Shown here: in pieces, positions 33,404 to 41,919 of the stretch
Layout: the number at the start of each line of letters is the position of its first letter
Numbering within the stretch: position 1 is the stretch's first letter
Assembly: GCF_900095825.1 (NCBI RefSeq)
Contig: NZ_LT608315.1
Location: 1,476,311 to 1,540,310 of the forward strand
Source of the DNA: Acidaminococcus massiliensis
GTDB lineage: Bacteria > Bacillota > Negativicutes > Acidaminococcales > Acidaminococcaceae
Reading direction: 5' to 3'
DNA: 64,000 nt
Program-made: the position numbers and the translations under genes
The notes under the pieces: generated by a model
Told to the model about the DNA's origin: nothing
Databases searched by the model: none
What the model saw: only the letters and a program-made list of their open reading frames with translations

Positions 33404-34774
33404 ATGATCGCAATAATTGCAATCGTAATGATCGGTATCATGATGTTCGTCTTGATGAGGAACAAGGCTCACCCGGTAATTGCCTTTTCCATCCTGCCAA
33501 TCCTGGCCGGGATCGCACTGGTATTTACCGTAGGAATCAACGGACCCAAAGGTGAGATCCTCAGCATCAGCGATCAGATCGGTGTTGTCATTGAAAAATG
33601 GGCAGCCGGCGGTGTAAAGACCACCATGTCCAATGCAACCCTGTTCATCTTCTCCATCATGTATTTCGGGATGATGAGCGACGCCGGGATGTTCGATCCC
33701 ATCGTCCATGGGCTGACCAAGATTTCCGGGAGCGACCCCGTCAAGGTATATTTGACCACCTGCCTGATCGCTCTGGTGTCCCAGGCTGATGGTGCTACGG
33801 CTACCACTTACCTGGTTACGATTCCTGCTATGTTACCTTTGTTTAAAAAACTGAAACTGAATGTACTGAGTATGCTGTGCTTGATCGGTGTGACCACAGG
33901 GAACTGGAACATGGTCCCCTGGGGCGGCACCATCATCCGTACGGCGACGACCGTGACCAACCTTGGTACTCCGGCAACTCCGAACGGCCTGTGGGTCAAA
34001 ATCCTCCCCACTGAACTCCTGGGTATGGTATTAGCACTGGCACTGGCAGTCTGGTTCGGCATGCTGGACCGGAAACGCCTGACCAAGGAATACGGCCCGG
34101 ATTACTTCAAGAACATCGCTCTGGACGGCCCGCAGATCGACCAGGAAACAGACGACCTGAAACGGCCGAACCTGCTGGCCTTCAACCTGATCCTGACCAT
34201 CGCCGTGATCGTATCCATGGTGGTCACCAAAGTCCCTGCTTACTTGGCCTTCATGTTGGGCACCGGCATCGGCGCCTTCGTGAACTACCGCGGCCTGGCT
34301 ACCCAGACCAAAGTCCTGGAAAACCATGCCAGCACCGCCATCGGTACGGCATCCACTTTCCTGTGCGCCGGCGTATTCCTGGGTATCTTCAAGGACTCCG
34401 GCATGACCCTTGCTCTGGCTAACCTGATCCTGGGCGTCCTGCCTCATGCTCTCCTGATCCACGCAGGCCGTATCATCGGTATCCTGGGTTCTGTGGTCGG
34501 TCTGGTATTCAGCCCGGATCTGTACTACTACTCTCTGCTGCCGGTTGTGGGCGAAGTGGTGAAGGCCGTTGGGGGCAGCCCCGAAAAAGTCGGCCTGGCC
34601 ATGCTGATCGGCGAAAACATCGGTGTTCCTATTTCTCCCTGCGTACCGACCACGTTCCTGGCCATCGGCCTGGCTGGCGTACAGCTGAAGGATCACATCC
34701 TGTATTCTCTGAAATATGATCTGCTGGTATCCGCCATTATGGTTGTGTTTGCCATGATGATGGGTGTGGCTTGA
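33404..34774 (+). CDS. CitMHS-family citrate/organic acid transporter
   Basis: A 456-residue integral membrane carrier of the CitMHS family (metal-citrate:proton symporters such as Bacillus CitM). About 11-12 hydrophobic helices are apparent, beginning MIAIIAIVMIGIMMFVLM. Family-typical segments include SQADGATATTYLVTIPAMLPL and WGGTIIRTATT. The ATG behind GGAGGCGG is chosen. As first gene of an operon with a CoA-transferase and an HMG-CoA-lyase-like enzyme, it probably imports the hydroxy-acid those enzymes use (citramalate, 3-hydroxy-3-methylglutarate or similar) rather than citrate itself; that is inference. Confidence 0.88.
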   Translation: MIAIIAIVMIGIMMFVLMRNKAHPVIAFSILPILAGIALVFTVGINGPKGEILSISDQIGVVIEKWAAGGVKTTMSNATLFIFSIMYFGMMSDAGMFDPIVHGLTKISGSDPVKVYLTTCLIALVSQADGATATTYLVTIPAMLPLFKKLKLNVLSMLCLIGVTTGNWNMVPWGGTIIRTATTVTNLGTPATPNGLWVKILPTELLGMVLALALAVWFGMLDRKRLTKEYGPDYFKNIALDGPQIDQETDDLKRPNLLAFNLILTIAVIVSMVVTKVPAYLAFMLGTGIGAFVNYRGLATQTKVLENHASTAIGTASTFLCAGVFLGIFKDSGMTLALANLILGVLPHALLIHAGRIIGILGSVVGLVFSPDLYYYSLLPVVGEVVKAVGGSPEKVGLAMLIGENIGVPISPCVPTTFLAIGLAGVQLKDHILYSLKYDLLVSAIMVVFAMMMGVA

Positions 34775-34819
34775 TGGAAAATCCGCTTTTGTGCAATAGA
34801 TTTTAGGAGGTAATCAGTA

Positions 34820-36022
34820 ATGGATGATGCAAAAGGTCTTTTGGAAGGTGTCGTTGTTCTGGATCTGACCCGGGTGCTGGCAGGGCCTTACTGCTGCGCT
34901 CTCCTGGCCGATATGGGGGCCACGGTGATCAAGATCGAGAACCCCAAGGGCGGGGATGATTCCCGTCACATGGGACCCTTCATCAACGACAACTCTGTAT
35001 ACTACGCCAACTTCAACCGCAGCAAATATGGCTGCACCATCAACTTCAAAGCTCCGGAAGGCAAAGAGATGTTCAAGGAAATGGTGAAACAGGCCGATGT
35101 GGTCATCGAAAACTACCGGCCCGGCACCATGGAGAAACTGGGTCTGGGCTATGACGATGTCCTGAGCAAGATCAACCCCTCCCTGATCTACGGCGCTGTC
35201 TCCGGCTTCGGCCAGACCGGCCCTTACAGCCGGCGGGCGGGCTATGACATCATCGGCCAGGCCATGGGCGGCATGATGAGCACCACCGGCTGGCCCGGCG
35301 GCGAACCCACCCGTGTAGGCACCCCCATCGGGGATGTATTGGGCGGCCTGAACCTGTGCATCGGCGTCCTGGCAGCCCTGGTGAACCGGGTAAAGACCGG
35401 CAAAGGTGAAAAGGTGGATGTGGCTCTGGTGGATTCCGTGGCCGCGGCTATGGAAAACATCACCATGATCTACCAGGCAACGGGCCGGATCCCTCAGCGG
35501 ATCGGCAACCGGTATGAATCTACCTATCCCTATGATTCCTTCCCGGCCAAGGACGGCAACGTGATCATCGGCACCGCCAACAACAAGCTCTATGACATCC
35601 TCTGTGACGTGATGGGCAAACCGGAATTGAAGACCGATCCCAAGTTCAAAGATGTGAAGGACCGGGTGGCCAACCATGTGGAAATGCGGAAGATCGTCTC
35701 CGATTGGACCAGCCAGTACACCATCGACGAAGTGGTGGAAACCTTGAACAAAGCCGGCGTACCTTCCTGCCAGGTGAACACCCTGGACCGTCTGGTGAAG
35801 GAACCCCAGGTGGCCGGCGATCGGAAGATGTTCCCGGAAATGGATCAGCCGGGCATCGGCAAACTGAACATCACCGCCGCGCCCCAGCACTTCACCCGGA
35901 CCAAGGCCTGCATCCGGAAAGCAGCTCCTCTCCTGGGCGAAGACAATGCAGCCATCTTCAAGAAGTTCCTGGGCTATGATGCAGCGAAACTGGCAGAACT
36001 GAAAGACAAAGGCGTCATCTGA
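34820..36022 (+). CDS. Family III CoA-transferase (CaiB/BaiF type)
   Basis: A 400-residue CoA-transferase that moves CoA between carboxylic acids through an enzyme-bound acyl anhydride on an aspartate. The N-terminal LEGVVVLDLTRVLAGPYC and KIENPKGGDDSR are standard. The catalytic aspartate is most likely the one in GTPIGDVLGGL (about residue 170). GFGQTGPYSRRAGYD is the conserved CoA-binding region. ATG lies behind TAGGAGG. The HMG-CoA-lyase-family gene follows at once, suggesting activation of a 3-hydroxy-3-methyl dicarboxylate to its CoA ester before cleavage. Confidence 0.92.
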   Translation: MDDAKGLLEGVVVLDLTRVLAGPYCCALLADMGATVIKIENPKGGDDSRHMGPFINDNSVYYANFNRSKYGCTINFKAPEGKEMFKEMVKQADVVIENYRPGTMEKLGLGYDDVLSKINPSLIYGAVSGFGQTGPYSRRAGYDIIGQAMGGMMSTTGWPGGEPTRVGTPIGDVLGGLNLCIGVLAALVNRVKTGKGEKVDVALVDSVAAAMENITMIYQATGRIPQRIGNRYESTYPYDSFPAKDGNVIIGTANNKLYDILCDVMGKPELKTDPKFKDVKDRVANHVEMRKIVSDWTSQYTIDEVVETLNKAGVPSCQVNTLDRLVKEPQVAGDRKMFPEMDQPGIGKLNITAAPQHFTRTKACIRKAAPLLGEDNAAIFKKFLGYDAAKLAELKDKGVI

Positions 36023-36041
36023 GGGGAAGGTGCAGGAAATC

Positions 36042-36971
36042 ATGGGAAAGAAAATCGAAATCGTCGAAGTGGGGCCCCGTGACGGGTTCCAGAACCTGAA
36101 AGAATACCTGCCGGCAGAAAAGAAACTGGAAATCATCGATTCCCTGATCGCCTCCGGCGTGAAGCATATGCAGATCACTTCCTTCGTCCATCCCAAGGCC
36201 ATCCCGCAAATGCGGGATGCGGCCCAGGTGGCGGAGACCTGCCTGAAGAAATATCCGGATCTGGACCTGTTCGCCCTGATCCCCAACTACAAGGGAGCAG
36301 AGAACGCCCGGAAAGTGGGTATGAAGAAGGTCACCAACGTGATCTCCCTCAGCGAATCCCACAACAAGGCCAACATCAACCGGACGAGAGACGAATCCTT
36401 CGAAGGATTGGAAAAAATCGTGAAGGATTTCTCAAAGGATATGGAAGTGTGCCTGGATGTGGCCACCGCTTTCGGCTGCCCCTTCGAAGGGAAGTTCTAT
36501 GATGTGAAGCCTCTCTTGGCCTTCCTGAAACGAGGCCATGACATGGGGATCCGTTCCTTCACCCTGTGCGATACAGTGGGCCTGGCGGATCCGAAACAGG
36601 TCCGGGAATTTGTGAAAGCCTCCCTGGAAGAATTCCCGGATTCCCATTTCGAAGTCCACATCCACGATACCCGGGGCATGGGCTTGGTGAACACCCTGGC
36701 GGCTGTGGAAGCCGGCATCGGCGGTGTCCAATCCACCCTGGGCGGCTTAGGGGGCTGCCCCTTCGCACCGGGAGCTTCCGGCAACACGGCTACGGAAGAT
36801 CTGGTATTGATGTTCAACGAAATGGGCTACGACACAGGCATCGATTTCGCCAAGATCCTGGCCGCGGCCAAGAAAGAACATGCAGAAGTGGAGGGGAACT
36901 ATTCCGGCCACAACATCAATATCCAGAACAATACCGGGTGCTGCACGCCTCCTCAGCAGCATAACGAGTAA
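36042..36971 (+). CDS. HMG-CoA lyase-family enzyme
   Basis: A 309-residue DRE-TIM metallolyase resembling hydroxymethylglutaryl-CoA lyase, which splits HMG-CoA to acetoacetate and acetyl-CoA. EVGPRDGFQN near the start holds the metal/substrate Arg-Asp pair; VHIHDTRGMG contributes metal histidines; GLGGCPFAPGASGN is the signature loop with the catalytic cysteine. The ATG after AGGA is preferred to a GTG 12 bases upstream that collides with the ribosome site. With its neighbours it could equally cleave citramalyl-CoA (to pyruvate and acetyl-CoA); family alone does not decide. Confidence 0.9.
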   Translation: MGKKIEIVEVGPRDGFQNLKEYLPAEKKLEIIDSLIASGVKHMQITSFVHPKAIPQMRDAAQVAETCLKKYPDLDLFALIPNYKGAENARKVGMKKVTNVISLSESHNKANINRTRDESFEGLEKIVKDFSKDMEVCLDVATAFGCPFEGKFYDVKPLLAFLKRGHDMGIRSFTLCDTVGLADPKQVREFVKASLEEFPDSHFEVHIHDTRGMGLVNTLAAVEAGIGGVQSTLGGLGGCPFAPGASGNTATEDLVLMFNEMGYDTGIDFAKILAAAKKEHAEVEGNYSGHNINIQNNTGCCTPPQQHNE

Positions 36972-36978
36972 ATAGGAA

Positions 36979-37036
36979 GCAAGGGCTGTGAAAAGTACCG
37001 TACATTTTGTCGGTCATTTTTCACAGCTCTTTTTTA
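36979..37036 (+). terminator. Intrinsic terminator of the CitMHS operon
   Basis: AAGGGCTGTGAAAA...TTTTTCACAGCTCTT hairpin, then TTTT. GGGGCTGTGAAAA family. Confidence 0.85.
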
Positions 37037-37132
37037 AAGCAATGTTAAATTATTTGTATTTGCGGAATCCTGAGACAAAAATGTGATATACTAAATAAAA
37101 AAGAGAAAAAAAGAGAAAGCAGGTGAAGTTGG

Positions 37133-37825
37133 ATGGAAATCTATGAGATGCCCCGGTTGGAGGGAGAAACCAACAGCGATTACGTATATCGGAGCCTCCG
37201 GGAAAGCATCATCCGGATTACACTCCGGCCGGGGGAAATCATCAGTGAACCCCTGCTGCAGAATTATTTCCAGATGAGCCGCAGCCCCATCCGGGAAGCC
37301 CTCAGCATCCTGAAACACGAAAATCTGCTTTCCGTGGCTCCCAAATCCCGCACCCAGGTGGTGCTCATGAACAAGCGCCTCCTGATGGAAAGCCGCTATC
37401 TCCGGTGCGTCATGGAAGAAAAGATCCTCAAACGGATCCTGGAAAAAGATACGGAACCCCTTCAGCAGCAACTGAAGAAAATCATGGACGAAGCGGAAGA
37501 CGCCATGAAGCATCGGTCTTCCGCTGTTAAAGTCATTTTTGACTATGACAGCCTGTTCCACCGGACCGTCTTCGAATTCGCCGGCTTCAGCTACCTATGG
37601 GATATGATCCGCACCTATAACATCCAGTACAGCCGGTTCCTGAACCTGTATGTGGAAGAAAAGCTCTATGGAGAGAGCTTCCTGCCGGACCACCGGAAGC
37701 TGATCCAGCGGATCAAAGACAAGGATTGGCCCCACCTGGAACAATACGTCAATGACAACTACGCCCATGTGGAAGGGTATCTCCGGGAACTGGAAACGAA
37801 ACATCCCAGTTATTTTGACAATTGA
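37133..37825 (+). CDS. GntR-family regulator with FCD domain
   Basis: A 230-residue transcription factor. N-terminal winged helix: SDYVYRSLRESIIRITLRPG and the recognition region MSRSPIREALSILKHENLL. The C-terminal all-helical FCD ligand domain (about residues 85-215) has the spaced Asp/His residues that bind metal and acid ligands (YDSLFHRTVFEF, DHRKLIQRI). FCD regulators usually repress catabolic operons until a pathway acid binds. The TTGTCGACAA sites upstream of the CitMHS operon are likely targets. No such site is seen at its own promoter region (-10-like TATACT at 37087). Confidence 0.9.
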   Translation: MEIYEMPRLEGETNSDYVYRSLRESIIRITLRPGEIISEPLLQNYFQMSRSPIREALSILKHENLLSVAPKSRTQVVLMNKRLLMESRYLRCVMEEKILKRILEKDTEPLQQQLKKIMDEAEDAMKHRSSAVKVIFDYDSLFHRTVFEFAGFSYLWDMIRTYNIQYSRFLNLYVEEKLYGESFLPDHRKLIQRIKDKDWPHLEQYVNDNYAHVEGYLRELETKHPSYFDN

Positions 37826-37912
37826 AAAAGGGGTGTGAAAAAATCTACACCCTGGTCACGGCCCGCGACTCATGGCCCAGGGACTGCTGCATGCGCAACA
37901 GCCCCTTTTCTT
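37826..37912 (+). repeat. Composite intergenic palindrome region
   Basis: GGGGTGTGAAAAAATCTACACCC forms one hairpin, and CTGTTGCGCATGCAG-type arms (GACTGCTGCATGCGCAACAGCCCC) a second ending in TTTTC. Between them is GCCCGCGACTCATGGCCCAGGG (37861-37882), closely matching a segment at 40337-40360. It probably terminates the GntR gene but is longer than needed for that. Confidence 0.6.
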
Positions 37913-37998
37913 ATCTTCTTTTATGGAGTATGATAGAAAACTGTACGCAGCAGTTGCTGCTGACTAACTCAATCTCCATGAAAGAAGGTCTGTTTTTT

Positions 37999-39411
37999 TT
38001 GAAAGCTGCAAGCAAATGGAAACGATTCGGCTTCTGCCTGGTCCTAGGCACCCTGTTCTTCCTGGTGCCGCCTCCCGGGAGCCTTTCCCCGGCGGGTTGG
38101 CACGTCTTCGGAATCTTTGCCACCACCATCCTGGGGCTGATCCTGAAACCCATCCCTACTGGAAATATGGCCCTCTTGGCCATTGTAGCCCTGTGTCTCA
38201 CTGGGACCCTGACTTTGGAAGAAGTGCTCAGTGGGTTTAGTTTGCCTACCATCTGGCTGGTTGTGGTAGCCTTCTTTATCTCCCGGGGCATCGTGAAAAC
38301 CGGCCTGGGGGAGCGGATCGCCTACCTGTTCGTGGAGCGGTTCGGCCGGAAACCTCTGTTCTTGGCCTATTCTTTGGTGGCCAGCGATCTGATCATCGCA
38401 CCGGCCATGCCCAGCAATGCTGCCCGGGCGGGAGGGATCCTGGCTCCCATCGTCCAGTCCCTGAACACCACTTTTGGCTCCGATCCCAAACGGGGGACGG
38501 AGAAACGGCTGGGGAATTTCCTGGTGTCGGTGGTGTTTCAGTGTGACGTAGTGATTTCTGCCGTATTCCTTACCTCCATGGCTGCCAATCCCATGATCGT
38601 CAGCTTCGCCGGAGACCTGCTGGGGATCCAGATGACCTGGGGCGGTTGGTTGGCTGCTTCCTGCGTCCCCGGGATCCTTTCCTTGCTCCTGTATCCCCTG
38701 GTGATCTACCGGATCGATCCGCCGGAGCTGAAGGAAACGCCGGAGGCACCGGCCTTGGCCCGGGAGAAGCTGGATGCCATGGGTCCCCTGAAACGGGAAG
38801 AGAAAGTCATGGGGCTGATTTTCCTGCTGCTCATCGCTCTGTGGTCCGGAGGGAGATATCTGGGCATCAGCGAGACCCTTACCGCTTTCATCGGTCTTTG
38901 CTTGCTGCTCCTTACGGGGGTCCTTTCCTGGGAGGATGTGAAAAGCGAAAAGGGGGCCTGGGATACCTTGATCTGGTTCGCCATCTTGGTGATGATGGCG
39001 AACCAATTAAACGCCAAGGGGATGATTCCCTGGTTCAGCCAGGAGATGGCTGGGCTGGTAGCCGGTACCAATGGCCTGGCAGCTATGGTGGTCCTGGGGT
39101 TGGTGTATTTCTATTCCCATTATCTCTTTGCCAGCAGCACTGCCCATGTGAGTGCCATGTATGCCGCCTTCCTTACGGTGATGGCCAGTGCCGGGGCGCC
39201 TCCAGCCATGGCGGCCTACATCTTGGCCTGGTTCAGCAGCCTGTTCTGCTGCCTGACCCATTACGGTTCCGGCCCGGCCCCTATCTTCTTTGGCGCCGGG
39301 TACGTCTCTCAGAACCGGTGGTGGGGAATCGGTTTCCTCCTTTCCCTGCTGTCCCTCCTGATCTGGGGAGGTCTGGGCAGCCTATGGGGGAAGCTGCTGG
39401 GGTTGTGGTAA
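37999..39411 (+). CDS. DASS/SLC13 dicarboxylate transporter, paralogue
   Basis: A second divalent-anion transporter, identical at most positions to the product of 24513-25925 through the membrane core (GWHVFGIFA, FFISRGIVKTGLGERIAYLF, APAMPSNAARAGGILAPIV). The TTG start gives 470 residues, the same as the paralogue, and the N-terminus KAASKWKRFGF aligns with TVSKKWKQLSL; AAGAAGG lies 10 bases upstream. An in-frame ATG at 37978 is the alternative. It stands alone between the composite repeat and the next promoter. Ligand is presumably a di- or tricarboxylate; the nearby CitMHS/HMGL module hints at a related acid. Confidence 0.86.
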   Translation: MKAASKWKRFGFCLVLGTLFFLVPPPGSLSPAGWHVFGIFATTILGLILKPIPTGNMALLAIVALCLTGTLTLEEVLSGFSLPTIWLVVVAFFISRGIVKTGLGERIAYLFVERFGRKPLFLAYSLVASDLIIAPAMPSNAARAGGILAPIVQSLNTTFGSDPKRGTEKRLGNFLVSVVFQCDVVISAVFLTSMAANPMIVSFAGDLLGIQMTWGGWLAASCVPGILSLLLYPLVIYRIDPPELKETPEAPALAREKLDAMGPLKREEKVMGLIFLLLIALWSGGRYLGISETLTAFIGLCLLLLTGVLSWEDVKSEKGAWDTLIWFAILVMMANQLNAKGMIPWFSQEMAGLVAGTNGLAAMVVLGLVYFYSHYLFASSTAHVSAMYAAFLTVMASAGAPPAMAAYILAWFSSLFCCLTHYGSGPAPIFFGAGYVSQNRWWGIGFLLSLLSLLIWGGLGSLWGKLLGLW

Positions 39412-39421
39412 AGATTTACGA

Positions 39422-39450
39422 TTGCATAAAAATTAATATTGATGTATAAT
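39422..39450 (+). promoter_or_regulatory. Promoter of the solitary binding-protein gene
   Basis: TTGCAT and TATAAT with 17-base spacing, 54 bases before the ATG. Confidence 0.8.
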
Positions 39451-39504
39451 TATCACAACATAACCCACAAAACCCTGTATATGGGCCAACAAGGAGGAAT
39501 ATTT

Positions 39505-40290
39505 ATGAAAAAGATAAAGATGTTCGCTGGAATCCTGGCCGGGCTGATGCTCTGCGCTGCAGCAGCCGGATGCGGGGGCGGTACGGGAAGCGGAGACAAA
39601 AAGGCTGCAGAGAAGAAGGAACTGATCGTAGGGACGAATCCTTCTTTTGCCCCCTTTGAATTTACGGACAAGAAAGACGGCAAGGTCATGGGCTTCGACA
39701 TCGACCTGATCAACGCCCTGGCCAAGAAAGCCGGATATGAAAAGGTGACCGTCAAAAGCATTGCCTTCGATGGGCTGATCCCTTCACTAGAATCTGGGAA
39801 CATCGATGTATCTATCACGGGGATGAGCATCACCGACGAACGGAAGAAAAAGGTGAACTTCACCGATCCCTATTATGAATCCGGATTGATGGCGGTGGTG
39901 AAGAAGGATAATACAGCCATCAATGGCCTGGATGATCTGAAGGGCAAGACCATTGCGGTGCAGCTGGGCACCACCGGGGCCAAATATGCGGAAACCATCG
40001 AGGGAGCGAAGGTGAAGACCTTCGATTCTTCGGATCTGGCCTGCCTGGAACTGAAGAACGGGGGAGCCGATGCAGTGATCAGCGATCTGCCGGTGCTCCA
40101 GTACTTCCTGAAACAGGGGGGAAGCCAGTACGCCAAGAGCGTGGGGACTCCCAAGAAAGGCGACTTCTACGGCATCGCTACAGCCAAGAAGAACAAGGAC
40201 ATGTGCGACAAGCTGAACAAAGCCTTGGCTGAACTGAAGAAGGACGGGGAATACCAGAAGATCTACGACAAGTGGTTCAAGGCGGAGTAA
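39505..40290 (+). CDS. Amino-acid ABC transporter substrate-binding lipoprotein (solitary)
   Basis: A 261-residue periplasmic-binding-type protein of the polar amino acid (HisJ/GlnH) family. Lipoprotein signal with AAAGC and Cys23. LIVGTNPSFAPFEF and MGFDIDLINALAKKAG are the standard ligand-binding start; SITGMSITDERKKKVNFTDPYYESG follows. No permease or ATPase accompanies it; its own promoter and terminator make it monocistronic. It could feed the permease encoded at 41263, since its sequence resembles the binding protein of that operon. Ligand not predictable. Confidence 0.9.
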   Translation: MKKIKMFAGILAGLMLCAAAAGCGGGTGSGDKKAAEKKELIVGTNPSFAPFEFTDKKDGKVMGFDIDLINALAKKAGYEKVTVKSIAFDGLIPSLESGNIDVSITGMSITDERKKKVNFTDPYYESGLMAVVKKDNTAINGLDDLKGKTIAVQLGTTGAKYAETIEGAKVKTFDSSDLACLELKNGGADAVISDLPVLQYFLKQGGSQYAKSVGTPKKGDFYGIATAKKNKDMCDKLNKALAELKKDGEYQKIYDKWFKAE

Positions 40291-40292
40291 AG

Positions 40293-40327
40293 AAAAAGGG
40301 GCTGTTGCATGCGCAACAGCCCCTTTT
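40293..40327 (+). terminator. Intrinsic terminator
   Basis: AAAAAGGGGCTGTTGC and GCAACAGCCCCTTTTT pair around ATGC. Near-perfect and bidirectional. Confidence 0.92.
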
Positions 40328-40336
40328 TGGGCTCGC

Positions 40337-40360
40337 GCCCCGTGACTCACGACCCATGGA
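40337..40360 (+). repeat. Short repeat shared with 37861-37882
   Basis: GCCCCGTGACTCACGACCCA here matches GCCC-GCGACTCATGGCCCA at the other site, both beside a GCTGTTGCATGC palindrome but on opposite sides of it. Followed here by TTTTTCCACACC, the complement of the GTGTGAAAAA arm at the other site. Confidence 0.5.
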
Positions 40361-40397
40361 GTGAATTTTTCCACACCGCCCTTTTCTCGAAAACCAG

Positions 40398-40426
40398 TTG
40401 TATAAACATACGCAAAGCTGTATAAT
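40398..40426 (+). promoter_or_regulatory. Promoter of the amino-acid ABC operon
   Basis: TTGTAT and TATAAT with 17-base spacing, 30 bases upstream of the first start codon. Confidence 0.78.
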
Positions 40427-40455
40427 GATTACATTATGAAGATGGAGGGAAGATC

Positions 40456-41235
40456 ATGAAAAAAATCTCTGCTGTAATGTGCGTACTGGCTGCCCTGATG
40501 CTGGCTGTAGCTGGCTGCGGGAGCGATACCAAACAGGCTGCCAATGACCAAAAAGCGATCAAAGTAGGGACCGAACCCACCTTTGCTCCTTTTGAATTCC
40601 AGGAAAAAGATTCCAAGGAATTCGCCGGTTTCGATATGGACCTGGCTCGGGCCATCGGCAAGCAGCTGGGTAAGAAAGTGGAAATCCAGAACATGGGCTT
40701 CGATGCCCTGATTCCGGCCCTGAATTCTGGGAACATCGATGTGGTGGCTGCCGGCATGAGCATCACTGACGAACGGAAGAAGGCAGTGACTTTTTCCGAT
40801 CCTTACTATACTTCCGGCCTGGTGGTGGTGGTCACCAAGGACAACAACGAAGTCAAGGGTGTGAAAGATCTGGAAGGCAAGAAAATCGCCGTGCAGATCG
40901 GCACCACTGGGGCTGACAAAGCGGCCAAGGTCCCCGGAGCCAAAGTCACTTCCTTCAATACCAATGCGGAAGTATTCCTGGAACTGGAAAACAAGGGCGT
41001 GGATGCAGTGATCATCGACAGACCGGTGGCCCAGTACTACCTGACTAAGGAAGGCAAGGAGAAGGACAAGATCGTAGGGGACACCATGGATGCGGAATCC
41101 TACGGCTTTGCTTTCAAGAAGGACAGCAAACTGGCTGCAGATTTCAACAAGGCTCTGGCTGAACTGAAGAAGAACGGGGAGTATGACAAGATCTACACCA
41201 AATGGTTCGGCAAAGATGCCAAGGCTGCCAAGTAA
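40456..41235 (+). CDS. Amino-acid ABC transporter substrate-binding lipoprotein
   Basis: A 259-residue binding protein of the GlnH/HisJ family. Lipoprotein signal ending AVAGC with Cys21. KVGTEPTFAPFEF, FAGFDMDLARAIG and GMSITDERKKAVTFSDPYYTSG are the family landmarks. AGGGAAG precedes the ATG. It starts a three-gene operon with permease and ATPase genes. Glutamine, glutamate or another polar amino acid is the likely ligand; in a glutamate fermenter such a system would supply the energy substrate. Confidence 0.92.
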   Translation: MKKISAVMCVLAALMLAVAGCGSDTKQAANDQKAIKVGTEPTFAPFEFQEKDSKEFAGFDMDLARAIGKQLGKKVEIQNMGFDALIPALNSGNIDVVAAGMSITDERKKAVTFSDPYYTSGLVVVVTKDNNEVKGVKDLEGKKIAVQIGTTGADKAAKVPGAKVTSFNTNAEVFLELENKGVDAVIIDRPVAQYYLTKEGKEKDKIVGDTMDAESYGFAFKKDSKLAADFNKALAELKKNGEYDKIYTKWFGKDAKAAK

Positions 41236-41262
41236 GCGGCCTCTGGAAAAGGACGAGAATGC

Positions 41263-41919
41263 ATGAATTTTGAGATCATCAAAGAATCCCTGCCCCTGCT
41301 GCTTGCCGGGGCAGGCATCACTGTAGAAATCACGGCAGCGAGCGTGGGCCTGGGCCTGGCGATCGGTGTCATCGTGTCCCTGATCAGGCTCTGCGGGATC
41401 AGGGCACTGCGCATTTTAGGAGACATTTATGTGACGTTCCTCCGGGGGACGCCTCTTTTGGTCCAGATCTTCCTGGTGTATTTCGCCCTGCCGGCGTTGA
41501 TCCATCACCGGGTGGACGCTTATGTGGCCGCCATTTCCGCCTGCTCCATCAATTCCGGGGCCTATGTAGCGGAAATCTTCCGGGGCGGCATCGAATCCAT
41601 CGACAAGGGACAGATGGAAGCCGGCCGGAGCTTGGGCATGACCTGGTGGCAAACCATGCGCCACATCATCCTGCCCCAGGCCTTCAAGCGGATCATTCCG
41701 CCTCTGGGCAACGAATTCATCGCCATGCTGAAGGATTCTTCCCTGGTGTCCGTCATTGGGTTCGAAGAATTGACCCGGCGGGGCCAGCTGATCATCGCCC
41801 GGACCTATGCTTCTTTTGAGATCTGGCTCAGCGTGGCCATCATCTATCTGGTCATGACATTTGCCGTGGCTCGTTTCGTAGGCGTCCTGGAAAGGCGGTA
41901 TAAGAAAGATGAACAATGA
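41263..41919 (+). CDS. Amino-acid ABC transporter permease (HisM/GlnP type)
   Basis: A 218-residue membrane permease with about five helices. [21 protein letters not shown] and the EAA loop ([23 protein letters not shown]) that contacts the ATPase are typical. It overlaps the ATPase gene by 11 bases. Functions as a homodimer in this family. Confidence 0.94.
   Translation: MNFEIIKESLPLLLAGAGITVEITAASVGLGLAIGVIVSLIRLCGIRALRILGDIYVTFLRGTPLLVQIFLVYFALPALIHHRVDAYVAAISACSINSGAYVAEIFRGGIESIDKGQMEAGRSLGMTWWQTMRHIILPQAFKRIIPPLGNEFIAMLKDSSLVSVIGFEELTRRGQLIIARTYASFEIWLSVAIIYLVMTFAVARFVGVLERRYKKDEQ

Noticed and set aside
37822-37998. N-terminal extension of the second DASS transporter
   Set aside because: It translates the palindromic repeat region, and the paralogue lacks it.
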